DNA from: Aeromonas bivalvium
Lineage (GTDB): Bacteria; Pseudomonadota; Gammaproteobacteria; Enterobacterales; Aeromonadaceae
Reading direction: 5' to 3'
DNA: 64,000 nucleotides
NCBI RefSeq assembly: GCF_000819765.1
Contig: NZ_CDBT01000054.1
Coordinates: forward strand, 1-64,000
Position numbers and translations under genes: made by a program
The notes under the pieces: model-generated
Seen by the model: only the letters and a program-made list of their open reading frames with translations
The model's database searches: none
Told to the model about the DNA's origin: nothing
Part shown: positions 9,128 through 15,902 of the stretch, one piece after another
How positions within the stretch are numbered: position 1 is the stretch's first letter
How the letters are laid out: the number at the start of each line of letters is the position of its first letter

Positions 9128-9201
9128 CCGAGACGGTGGGGCACGATCCCACAACCTTCCCCTTAGGAGGGGGATGCTCTATCCAATTGAGCTACGCCTC
9201 G
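9128..9201 (-). tRNA. tRNA-Arg(CCU), divergent, carried by the island
   Basis: A full cloverleaf can be drawn: acceptor CGAGGCG pairs with CGTCTCG (one G-T), D stem GCTC/GAGC, anticodon stem TCCCC/GGGGA with loop CTCCTAA (anticodon CCU), and T stem GTGGG/CCCAC. The T-loop reads ATCGTGC instead of the usual TTCGAAT, so the T54-A58 pair appears as A54-T58. No CCA is encoded; GAA follows the acceptor. The gene has no obvious promoter of its own but lies downstream of the promoter of the truncated host tRNA-Arg and is followed by a terminator. It probably replaces the broken host gene. Confidence 0.75.
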
Positions 9202-9254
9202 ATAACAACCTACTCTATCATGTTTTCTATCGCACTAAAACCTATAGTACATAA

Positions 9255-9311
9255 GAACCAGTGGCCTGTCCCTTAGGAGGGGACCGCTCTATCCAGCTGA
9301 GCTACGGGAGC
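9255..9311 (-). pseudogene. Host tRNA-Arg(CCU), cut in the T-loop by the island
   Basis: The first 57 bases of a canonical tRNA-Arg are intact: acceptor GCTCCCG, D stem GCTC/GAGC, anticodon stem GTCCC/GGGAC with loop CTCCTAA, variable AGGCC and T-stem strand ACTGG followed by TTC. After C56 the sequence turns into island DNA; neither CCAGT nor CGGGAGC follows. The missing 3' part should lie at the other end of the island, outside the window. The break marks the attachment site of the element. Confidence 0.8.
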
Positions 9312-9322
9312 GAGTGGCGTGC

Positions 9323-9350
9323 ATTATACAAAAAGAATCGCGCTTTTAAA
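9323..9350 (-). promoter_or_regulatory. Host tRNA-Arg promoter
   Basis: On the minus strand a perfect TATAAT (9323-9328) lies 16 bases from TTTAAA (9345-9350) and is followed by a GC-rich discriminator, GCACGCC, of the kind found at stringently controlled stable-RNA promoters. It now drives the broken tRNA and then the island-borne tRNA-Arg. Confidence 0.65.
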
Positions 9351-9360
9351 CTCTTGATTT

Positions 9361-10524
9361 CTATTCCAATAGGGCAAAATCGCCCACCTGGATGTTAAAT
9401 GGCGAATATTTGTTCCGTGTCGCTATGATGGCGCCGTCGTCAAACAGCTGTACCACCTCGAACAGGCCGCTGGCGGGATTGCGCTGCATGCGGGCCTTGC
9501 CGTAGGGATCGGTGAAGTCGGCGCTGTGCTGGATGCGGAACTGATCCCCGAGCTTGACCCCGTTGCGCCGCCCCAGGTTGATGTGGGGGCCGCGCTCGCC
9601 CACGGCGACGATGCGGGCGGTGACCGGGGCGCAGCCGAGCTGGGCCTGGATGTCCTGCACCGCCTCCTTGAGCTGATAGTCCACCTCCTGGCCGTAGCTG
9701 GAGTGCCAGAACAGGCTGCTGTCGCTGCCGACCCGCTCCTGCTTGGCGAAGGTCCAGTCGGCCCGTCCCTCATACTCCTTGCGCCCCATCAGGGTGCCGT
9801 TGATGCCGTCAAACAGGTAGAGCTGCATGCGAAAGCTGCGGACCGGGTCTTGATACCAGCTGGTCAGCCGGTTGCCCTGGGGCTCGAGGGAGAGATCGTC
9901 CAGGCTGCCGAGCACCAGGTACTGGCTGTCGGTGCGAAGGCTCAGGGCCTTGATCTCCTCGAGGGCGCTGCGATCCCCCTGCTGCAGGTGCAGGGGGTCG
10001 ATGGCGAGGTTCTCGTCGAGCCATTGATGGGCCAGCACCCCCTGGGGCAGGGCGGCCAGCTTCTCGAACAGGCGGCGTGACAGGCTGGCCGGCAGATCGT
10101 CGAGGGCGCCATAGCTGGCCTGCTCGGGGTGGCGCAGCCGCAGCCGTATCAGCGTCAAATCCTTGGCGTAGTGCTGGCTCTGGCAGAGCTGGCGCTCGGC
10201 CTGGATATCGGCCTGCACCGTGATGTACATGCGGCCGTTGCGCACCTCTTCCCGCTTGAGGCGGTATTGGCGGATGTCGCCGCCCGAGCGGATCTGGATC
10301 TGCTCGGATCTCAGGCTGCCGTTTTCCAGGCGCTGCACGCTGGAGACGGCGGCGCCGCTGGCCAGCAGGGCCTGGCGCAGGGCATCCCGGGTGGCCTGCT
10401 CGCGGGCATAGGCCTCGTCACCCCCCAGGATGGCGGCGCTGCCCTGGGCTTCGATCAGTTCCGCCCGGGCGCCGCCGGTGGCCAGCAGCAGGGCGATGAG
10501 CAGCGGTATCTTGATGCGTGTCAT
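9361..10524 (-). CDS. flgT: Flagellar assembly protein FlgT (H-ring)
   Basis: The 387-residue protein starts with a Sec signal peptide (about 21 residues, ending GGARA) and has the three-part FlgT layout: an N-terminal domain of about 90 residues beginning ELIEAQGSAAI, a middle domain with YLVLGSLDDLSLE, and a C-terminal domain with NLGRRNGVKLGDQF. FlgT builds the H ring around the outer-membrane basal body of the polar flagellum and is needed for MotX/MotY assembly in Vibrio. It is divergent from flgO and flgP. A sigma-54 type promoter lies 66 bases upstream of its ATG. Confidence 0.9.
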   Translation of the reverse strand: MTRIKIPLLIALLLATGGARAELIEAQGSAAILGGDEAYAREQATRDALRQALLASGAAVSSVQRLENGSLRSEQIQIRSGGDIRQYRLKREEVRNGRMYITVQADIQAERQLCQSQHYAKDLTLIRLRLRHPEQASYGALDDLPASLSRRLFEKLAALPQGVLAHQWLDENLAIDPLHLQQGDRSALEEIKALSLRTDSQYLVLGSLDDLSLEPQGNRLTSWYQDPVRSFRMQLYLFDGINGTLMGRKEYEGRADWTFAKQERVGSDSSLFWHSSYGQEVDYQLKEAVQDIQAQLGCAPVTARIVAVGERGPHINLGRRNGVKLGDQFRIQHSADFTDPYGKARMQRNPASGLFEVVQLFDDGAIIATRNKYSPFNIQVGDFALLE

Positions 10525-10589
10525 AACATGAACCTTGCAGGGGCAGGGAGATCCCGTGCCGACTCGGGTGTGGATATTGCCGAGAAGAA

Positions 10590-10605
10590 AGCAAGAGTCG
10601 TGCCT
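10590..10605 (-). promoter_or_regulatory. Sigma-54 promoter for flgT
   Basis: On the minus strand AGGCACG-ACTC-TTGCT matches the consensus TGGCACG-N4-TTGCW in all but the first base, with exact GG-N10-GC spacing. It points to flgT and fits the RpoN-dependent middle class of flagellar genes. Confidence 0.75.
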
Positions 10606-10615
10606 TATTCCCCAC

Positions 10616-10642
10616 TCAAGCTTTGCCGGCCTCGTCCGATAA
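10616..10642 (+). promoter_or_regulatory. Sigma-28 (FliA) promoter for flgO-flgP
   Basis: TCAAGCTT (10616-10623), 11 bases, then TCCGATAA (10635-10642) closely match the FliA consensus TAAAGTTT-N11-GCCGATAA. It lies 31 bases before the flgO ATG and reads toward it. Confidence 0.8.
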
Positions 10643-10673
10643 CTGGTGAGACGCAGAGACAGGAACCTTATCC

Positions 10674-11294
10674 ATGAACAAATTGATCACGGCATTGGCC
10701 CTTACCCTGGCCTTGTCTGCCTGTGGTTCCGACCCCATCAACCGCAAGGTGGGGGATCCCCGCCAGGCCGCGCCCGGCATGGAGTTGAACTGGCTGGTGG
10801 CCCGGCTGACGGATCAGCTGATGGAGCGCAAGTCCCTCTCCACCCTGACCGAACCCATCGCCGTCGCCTCCTTCGTCGATCTCGACACCCTGAAAGACAC
10901 CAACTGGATGGGCCAGCAGATCGAGGAGAGCTTCATCTACGAGCTGAACCGGCGCGGCGAGGTGGTGGTGGACTTCAAGACCACGGGCAGCATCCAGGTG
11001 ACCCCCCAGGGGGATTTCGTGATGAGCCGCAACTACAAGGATCTTTCCGCCAGGCTGCCCATCTCCCGCATCCTGACCGGCACCTTCAGCCGCAACAAGC
11101 AGGGGATCCTGGTCAATGCCCGCATCATAGACCTGCGAACCAGGATGGTGGAGACCACGGCCCAGAGCCTGATCCCCCAGCAGTATCTGACGGGGGCCAA
11201 TAATTCGTTCGGACGAGCCTCGGTCAACCGTGGCTTGTTGCAGCGCGGCTCCGGGGCCAGCCCCCAGGGCCATCTGGTCAATCTGGTCCCCTGA
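10674..11294 (+). CDS. flgO: Flagellar outer-membrane lipoprotein FlgO
   Basis: The 206-residue protein has a lipoprotein signal with lipobox LSAC (Cys 17) and the FlgO core: VARLTDQLMERKSL, PIAVASFVDLDTL and ISRILTGTFSRNKQGILVNARII. FlgO is an outer-membrane protein linked to flagellar stability and motility in Vibrio. It is followed after 41 bases by flgP and read from a sigma-28 type promoter. The family assignment rests on the sequence and on the flgT/flgO/flgP cluster. Confidence 0.9.
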   Translation: MNKLITALALTLALSACGSDPINRKVGDPRQAAPGMELNWLVARLTDQLMERKSLSTLTEPIAVASFVDLDTLKDTNWMGQQIEESFIYELNRRGEVVVDFKTTGSIQVTPQGDFVMSRNYKDLSARLPISRILTGTFSRNKQGILVNARIIDLRTRMVETTAQSLIPQQYLTGANNSFGRASVNRGLLQRGSGASPQGHLVNLVP

Positions 11295-11335
11295 GCGCCC
11301 AGGCGCCCGTGACCCACAGAGAGGAAGCAGACAAG

Positions 11336-11764
11336 ATGAAGACCCTGTTTGGATGCCTGTTCGCCCTGCTGCTCACCGGCTGCAGCGGCAACCGCGTGGT
11401 GGAGTATGGTAACAGTGCCAGCGAGCCGGATGACTTTCCCGTGCTGAGGGCGGTGGGCTATGGGGTGATCGACATCCAGCCCGGCCCCTCCCAGGCGGAG
11501 AAGATGCTGCAGGCCATCCGCGCCTCCAAGATGGATGCCTATCGGGAGCTGGCGGAGCAGCTCAACGGCCAGCAGGTGAGCGGTCGCAGCAGCTACAAGG
11601 ATCTGACCCAGACCGCCAACACCCTGGACGTGTCTGTGGCCGGCATGGTACGTGGCGCCCGTGTGGTGGCGAGCTACCCTCGCGGCAACACCTATGCCAC
11701 CGAGCTCGAGCTCGACACCCGCAACCTCTATCACCTCAACCAGCTGATGGCGGGGCAGTTCTAG
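11336..11764 (+). CDS. flgP: Flagellar outer-membrane lipoprotein FlgP
   Basis: The product (142 residues) starts MKTLFGCLFALLLTGCSG, a lipoprotein signal with Cys 16. The start at 11336 is chosen because AGAGGAAG precedes it; a GTG at 11309 would bury the signal. The mature part has the LPP20-like fold residues RAVGYGVIDIQ and KMDAYRELAEQLNGQQV. FlgP forms the basal disk or outer-membrane ring of polar flagella. It shares the flgO transcript. Confidence 0.9.
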   Translation: MKTLFGCLFALLLTGCSGNRVVEYGNSASEPDDFPVLRAVGYGVIDIQPGPSQAEKMLQAIRASKMDAYRELAEQLNGQQVSGRSSYKDLTQTANTLDVSVAGMVRGARVVASYPRGNTYATELELDTRNLYHLNQLMAGQF

Positions 11765-11789
11765 TCCCCGGGATTTCCGGATACAGCAA

Positions 11790-11825
11790 AACAGCGGCGG
11801 CCCCAGGGCCGCCGCTGTTGTTTGC
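11790..11825 (+). terminator. Bidirectional-looking terminator between flgP and pheA
   Basis: A 14-bp perfect stem, arms 11790-11803 and 11806-11819, is followed by TTGTTT-like sequence on the plus strand and preceded by A-rich sequence. It lies between two convergent genes. Confidence 0.75.
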
Positions 11826-11870
11826 GTCGATGGCTCGCGCCAGCGGCGGCAGGGGATTGCCGCCCGCAAC

Positions 11871-13040
11871 CTAGCCCAGGATGACGGGGGGCACGGCGGT
11901 GGGTTTGACATCCTCGCTCGGGTAGCAGCCCAGCACCTTGATGTAGCGGGTGATCTGGGTCAGCTCCACCAGGGCGGCCTGCATCTCGGCGCTCTGCAGG
12001 TTGGCGGAGACATCCAGGTAGAACATCTCCTCCCAGGGATTGCCCTGCACCGGACGGGATTCCAGCTTGGTCATGTTGATGCTGTTGTTGCGCAGCACCA
12101 GCAGCGCCTCCACCAGGGAGCCCGGTTTTTGCGAGGTGGACATGATGAGGGTGGTCTTGGCCGGGATCTGGGGGGCCACGTCTATGGGCTTGCGCGCCAC
12201 CACGATGAAGCGGCTGTAGTTCTCCTTCTGGTTGGCGAGCTGCTCGGCCAGCACCGTCAGGCCGTACAGCTCGCCGCCGTCCGCGCTGCCGATGGCGGCC
12301 GCCTCCGGGCTCCCCAGCTCCTTGACCTTCATCATGGCGCTGGAAGAGGAGTCGCAGATCTCGTGGCGCGCCCCCTCCAGCTTGCTCAGGTAATGGGAGC
12401 ACTGCTGAAACACCTGGGGATGGGCGTAGAAGGTCTTGATGCGGGACAGGTCGGTCGGCACCGCGGTCAGCACGCAGTGCTCAATCGGATAAGTCAGCTC
12501 ACCGACGATGGAGAGGCTGGTGTGCTGCATCACGTCATACACCTCGTTGATGGAGCCCGAACTGGTGTTCTCGATGGGCAGCACCCCGAAGGCGGCGCGT
12601 CCCGATTCGACCGAGTCGAGCACCTCGCGAAAATTCTGGCAGTTCACCTCGACCACCTGATCCTTGTAGCGGGCCAGATACTTGCGGGCGGCCAGGCTGG
12701 AGTAGGAGCCGCGCGGTCCCAGGTAGGCGACGCTGGTCATGGGCTCTTGCTGCTCCGGGTTGAGCAGCCCTTGCAGGTAAGCCTGCTGGGAGAGTACGGA
12801 GTCTTCGATGATGGTGTGATAGAGGCGGGTGACATATTGGGCGTCCAGGCCCAGGGCGCGCCCTTTCTGGATCAGGGCGACCAGCAGATCCTGCTCGCGC
12901 TGGTGGTCGCGGATGGGGCGGGGATTGGCCTGCTTGGCACGGGCGACCGCTATGCTCAGGGTCTTGCGCTTGGCCAGCAGGGCCAGCAGCTCCTGATCCA
13001 ACTGGGTGATGTCCTGCCTGATGTCGTCTAGGGTTGCCAT
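11871..13040 (-). CDS. pheA: Chorismate mutase / prephenate dehydratase (P-protein)
   Basis: The 389-residue bifunctional enzyme turns chorismate into prephenate and then phenylpyruvate in phenylalanine synthesis. Residues 1-90 form an AroQ chorismate mutase; about 105-280 the prephenate dehydratase, with NTSSGSINEVYDV holding the catalytic Thr; and about 295-380 an ACT domain with the ESRP motif (KLESRPVQGNPWEEMFY) for feedback binding of phenylalanine. Length is like that of E. coli PheA. It is preceded by a pheL leader and attenuator, so expression should fall when charged tRNA-Phe is plentiful. Confidence 0.95.
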   Translation of the reverse strand: MATLDDIRQDITQLDQELLALLAKRKTLSIAVARAKQANPRPIRDHQREQDLLVALIQKGRALGLDAQYVTRLYHTIIEDSVLSQQAYLQGLLNPEQQEPMTSVAYLGPRGSYSSLAARKYLARYKDQVVEVNCQNFREVLDSVESGRAAFGVLPIENTSSGSINEVYDVMQHTSLSIVGELTYPIEHCVLTAVPTDLSRIKTFYAHPQVFQQCSHYLSKLEGARHEICDSSSSAMMKVKELGSPEAAAIGSADGGELYGLTVLAEQLANQKENYSRFIVVARKPIDVAPQIPAKTTLIMSTSQKPGSLVEALLVLRNNSINMTKLESRPVQGNPWEEMFYLDVSANLQSAEMQAALVELTQITRYIKVLGCYPSEDVKPTAVPPVILG

Positions 13041-13078
13041 GTTACTTACCTGTCCAGATATGTCATTGATGATATGCG

Positions 13079-13102
13079 TAAAAAAGCCTCCGCTAGGGAG
13101 GC
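13079..13102 (-). promoter_or_regulatory. pheA attenuator terminator
   Basis: On the minus strand a 6-bp GC-rich stem (13086-13091 with 13097-13102) and a run of six T form a terminator between the pheL leader and pheA. Together with the Phe-rich leader this is a classical transcription attenuator. Confidence 0.8.
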
Positions 13103-13148
13103 TCGATTCGTCTTTGGTTTCCGGTTTATACGACGAGTGGGCCTTCCC

Positions 13149-13196
13149 TCAGCTGGGCCGGATAAACGAGAAACGAAAGAAGAATAGTGAAAGCAT
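13149..13196 (-). CDS. pheL: pheA leader peptide PheL
   Basis: A 15-codon frame encodes MLSLFFFRFSFIRPS, with five Phe residues, and ends 47 bases before the attenuator stem. Such a leader lets ribosomes stalled at Phe codons favour the antiterminator and so raise pheA expression. It is too small to be found by normal gene callers. Confidence 0.85.
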   Translation of the reverse strand: MLSLFFFRFSFIRPS

Positions 13197-13444
13197 GGAA
13201 TAACCCTGAAATGTCAATGCCCTAGCTTTAAGGGATTTGCCGCCCTGATGCAAGTAAAAGTTGCCAGTCGGGGGAGGCGGGTCCTCCCGGTTGCCGGCAT
13301 TCTGTCCGGGAAACGGGAAGAATTGATCTGGATCATGATTAATAGCCGTAGGCGATGGAAATGCTGATTTTCTCATGTTTCATTTATGGTCAGTTCAGCT
13401 TGATGGTCGCAAGATGGGCCCCTGCATTCACTATCGGGGCATCC

Positions 13445-14281
13445 ATGGATACCAAGATCGTTGTACTGAATCAGGGATATGATCAGACGTTTCAGGCCAG
13501 GGAGCAGCGCCTCATCGAGACCTTGGCCGGCCACGGCGAGCTGGTCATCTCTTTTTCGGGACGGTTGGAATCCTGCTACGCCATGGAGCTGTGCCGTGCC
13601 GGCGGGGTGCGCGTGCGCGCCCTGACCCTGGACAACCCGCTGCTGAGCCGACGGGAACTGGCCCGGGCCCGTCGCTACTGTTTGCACCACGGCCTGGAGC
13701 AGAGGGTCATCAAGACCCAGGAGATGCTGTTTTGCGACGCGGGCCAGCTGCCCCCCGGGGCGCGGGATCCGCTGCAGCTGCTGGAGGAGGCCAGGGGCAA
13801 GCAGACGGACTGGGCCGCCCTGCCGCTGCTGATCCCGGCCTCGTTCGAGGAGATGCAGGCCTACCTCGGCCGCTTTGGGCCGCTGCCGGGCCACACCCTC
13901 TGGCCGTTCGCCGAGCAGGGCATGTCCCATCGGGACTTTCGTTACGGTTTTCATCGCCGGGAGCTGGATCGCTGGGGCAAGACCAGCGGCGGTTACCTCA
14001 ATCGCCGTTTCCAGGATCTCAGCCGGATCGAAAGTCACCAGGTGCAGATGATCGACATGGCGGAGCAGCTTTTGGCCGACATGGGGTTTGACGAGGCCCA
14101 GGTCTTCTTCCATCCCCTGGGAGAAGAGCATGTTGCCCTGGCCCGCATCCGCCTGCCGGCGCATCAGCGTGCCCACGGTTTCGATCGTCAGCAAGATATC
14201 TACCGCGCCCTCAAGGGGATGGCGTTCGACCATGTGACCCTGGATCTCGTCCAGCCCCAGCGCCACGAGATCAAGGGTTGA
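13445..14281 (+). CDS. LarE-like PP-loop protein with altered active site
   Basis: The 278-residue protein resembles LarE, the ATP-dependent sulfur transferase that makes the nickel-pincer cofactor. The PP-loop reads VISFSGRLESCYAMEL where the family has SGGVDS, so the second Gly and the Asp are changed. The following TLDNPLLSRRELARARRYC and the C-terminal SRIESHQ...MGFDEAQVFFHPLGEEHVALARI fit the family. No Cys occurs after residue 97, so the sacrificial Cys of LarE is missing. Catalysis may therefore differ or be lost. The start at 13445 is the first ATG matching family length; upstream starts are possible. Confidence 0.6.
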   Translation: MDTKIVVLNQGYDQTFQAREQRLIETLAGHGELVISFSGRLESCYAMELCRAGGVRVRALTLDNPLLSRRELARARRYCLHHGLEQRVIKTQEMLFCDAGQLPPGARDPLQLLEEARGKQTDWAALPLLIPASFEEMQAYLGRFGPLPGHTLWPFAEQGMSHRDFRYGFHRRELDRWGKTSGGYLNRRFQDLSRIESHQVQMIDMAEQLLADMGFDEAQVFFHPLGEEHVALARIRLPAHQRAHGFDRQQDIYRALKGMAFDHVTLDLVQPQRHEIKG

Positions 14282-14368
14282 GGGCGGCTCTGTGAGCGGC
14301 ATCATAGGCAAGGAGGGGGCGACTGTTTATACTGACGCCCCTTTTTGTCTCTGCCCAACAGGAATGCC

Positions 14369-14938
14369 ATGAAAGCCCTTCCCCTGCTACTGCTCCTCTC
14401 CCTCGGCCCCGTGCTGGCCCAGGCCGCCCCGCTCACCCAGGTGACCCTGGCCGATGGCCGGGTGGTGCAGCTCAATGATGACTTCAGCTGGGAGTATCTG
14501 CTGGTCAAGCCGGCCAGTGTCGCCAGCACGGCCGTCGGCGTGCAAGCGCAGAGCGCCCCACGGACGGTGGCCGCCCCTGTCTTGACCGAGCAGGCCCTGG
14601 CCAACCCCGCCTTGCTGAGCGAGGCCGCTCGGGATGGCGTCCAGGTTCGTCTGGACCGGCTGGAGACGGGGGACACCTATCGGCTGCGCTTCATGGTGCA
14701 CAACACCGGCAGCCGCAACGTGGTGGGGGTGCGCGGTCACGTCAGTCTGTTCGACCGGCAGGGAGTCCAGCTCTCGCGCCAGGAGGCCCGTTTCTGGGTC
14801 GCCGAGAATCGCCTGCCGGAGACCTATCTGCGCAAGGGGGAGGATCGTCCCTCCCTCGAGGTAGAGATGGCGAAACCGGCCGGGCAGGGGGAGCGGCCCC
14901 TGGTGCGGGTCGAGATCGAGGAAGTGGTGTTTCGCTAA
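14369..14938 (+). CDS. DUF3157 family exported protein
   Basis: The 189-residue protein has a Sec signal peptide (about 19 residues, ending VLAQA) and begins its mature part with APLTQVTLADGRVVQLNDDFSW, the pattern of the DUF3157 family (a residue-and-operator 'VxLxDGRxVxLxDDxTW' start). Function is unknown; it should be periplasmic. An AGGA ribosome site is seven bases before the ATG. A terminator follows the gene. Confidence 0.7.
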   Translation: MKALPLLLLLSLGPVLAQAAPLTQVTLADGRVVQLNDDFSWEYLLVKPASVASTAVGVQAQSAPRTVAAPVLTEQALANPALLSEAARDGVQVRLDRLETGDTYRLRFMVHNTGSRNVVGVRGHVSLFDRQGVQLSRQEARFWVAENRLPETYLRKGEDRPSLEVEMAKPAGQGERPLVRVEIEEVVFR

Positions 14939-14947
14939 GGGTCGACA

Positions 14948-14972
14948 AACCTCCTGCGGGAGGTTTTTTATT
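14948..14972 (+). terminator. Rho-independent terminator
   Basis: AACCTCC (14948-14954) pairs with GGAGGTT (14959-14965) and is followed by a run of T. Confidence 0.85.
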
Positions 14973-15101
14973 TATTGAAACAGTAGGTTACGACAGACAG
15001 AAACAGTTGCTTACATCTGACATGGTTTGGCAACAGCTTGTCCCTCGGCATTTTTCGGGGGGCTCGGCACAATGGCTCCATCTCAACGAGGAGTCATCAC
15101 A

Positions 15102-15725
15102 ATGAAAAAAATCACGCTTTCCATCATGGCCCTGGCCGCCTGCTCTTCCGCCTCCGTCATGGCGCAGGATGCGTTCAGCTATGCCAAGGGTGCCGCTATC
15201 TGGACCCATACCCAGTCCGACTTCATCGGTGGCAAGGACAGCGACAACCGCGATTTCGGCGGCCTGAGCCTGGATCTCTCCAAGAGCTTCGGCTCCAACT
15301 TCTACGGCCGACTCGGCTCAGAATACAGCTCCCGCAACAGCGGCAATGACAGCATGGCCATCTCCAACCTGGGGGTAGGGGTGTTCACGCCCCTCAGCAC
15401 CGGCCTGAACCTGTACGGTGAGACCGGCCTGATGGGCTACAGCCTGGAGCGCGAGCTGAGCCATGATGTCGATGGCTGGGACTCGGTGGCGCGCAAGAAG
15501 AGCGGCAGCCTGTACGGTGAAGTGGGCCTGCGTTACGACCTGGGTCAGGTGGAGCTCTCCACCGCCTATCGCTACGCCAACATGACCGACGACATGCAGG
15601 ACTTCAAGGTGGGCGGCGCCTACAAGCTGACCCAGAACCTGGCCCTGACCGCCGACTACACCTATCGTCGCTGGGATCTGCAGCAAGGCTCCATCACCAG
15701 CCTGGGGGTGAAGTACAACTTCTGA
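15102..15725 (+). CDS. Small outer-membrane beta-barrel protein
   Basis: The 207-residue protein has a clear signal peptide (MKKITLSIMALAACSSASVMAQ) and then alternating hydrophobic/polar strands typical of an 8-stranded barrel, for example NFYGRLGSEYSSRN, LYGEVGLRYDLGQVELSTAYRYA and LALTADYTYRRWDL. It ends in LGVKYNF, a C-terminal Phe signal for the Bam machine. It resembles the OmpA transmembrane or OmpW/YfaZ type of barrel, but I cannot name the family. The ATG at 15102 has ACGAGGAG upstream and a terminator follows. Confidence 0.75.
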   Translation: MKKITLSIMALAACSSASVMAQDAFSYAKGAAIWTHTQSDFIGGKDSDNRDFGGLSLDLSKSFGSNFYGRLGSEYSSRNSGNDSMAISNLGVGVFTPLSTGLNLYGETGLMGYSLERELSHDVDGWDSVARKKSGSLYGEVGLRYDLGQVELSTAYRYANMTDDMQDFKVGGAYKLTQNLALTADYTYRRWDLQQGSITSLGVKYNF

Positions 15726-15757
15726 TCCCCGTCCCCTTCCTGCATACCCCTGCTCCT

Positions 15758-15785
15758 GCCCATGACGCCGTCATGGGCTTTTTTC
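15758..15785 (+). terminator. Rho-independent terminator
   Basis: GCCCATGA (15758-15765) pairs with TCATGGGC (15771-15778), followed by six T. Confidence 0.85.
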
Positions 15786-15833
15786 ATGTTCCTGTGATCC
15801 TGTGTTCGCTGCGGCATCGTATCGGTTGGCAAT

Positions 15834-15891
15834 AGTTATACAACTTCCATTTCTTTGTATAACTGCTATAACTGAGTCAATACTTATACAA
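15834..15891 (+). promoter_or_regulatory. Putative MerR/LitR-type operator of the photolyase operon
   Basis: AGTTATACAA (15834-15843) and TTGTATAACT (15855-15864) are perfect inverted repeats 11 bases apart, and a third half-site ACTTATACAA lies at 15882-15891, immediately before the ribosome site of the first operon gene. The MerR-family gene in the same operon is the obvious candidate to bind here. Confidence 0.55.
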
Positions 15892-15902
15892 GGAGCGCCA
15901 TC

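Noticed and set aside
8974..9330. Host tRNA promoter reading on into the gmtYZX genes
   Set aside because: A strong terminator at 9052-9085 separates them, and gmtY has its own promoter-like sequence.
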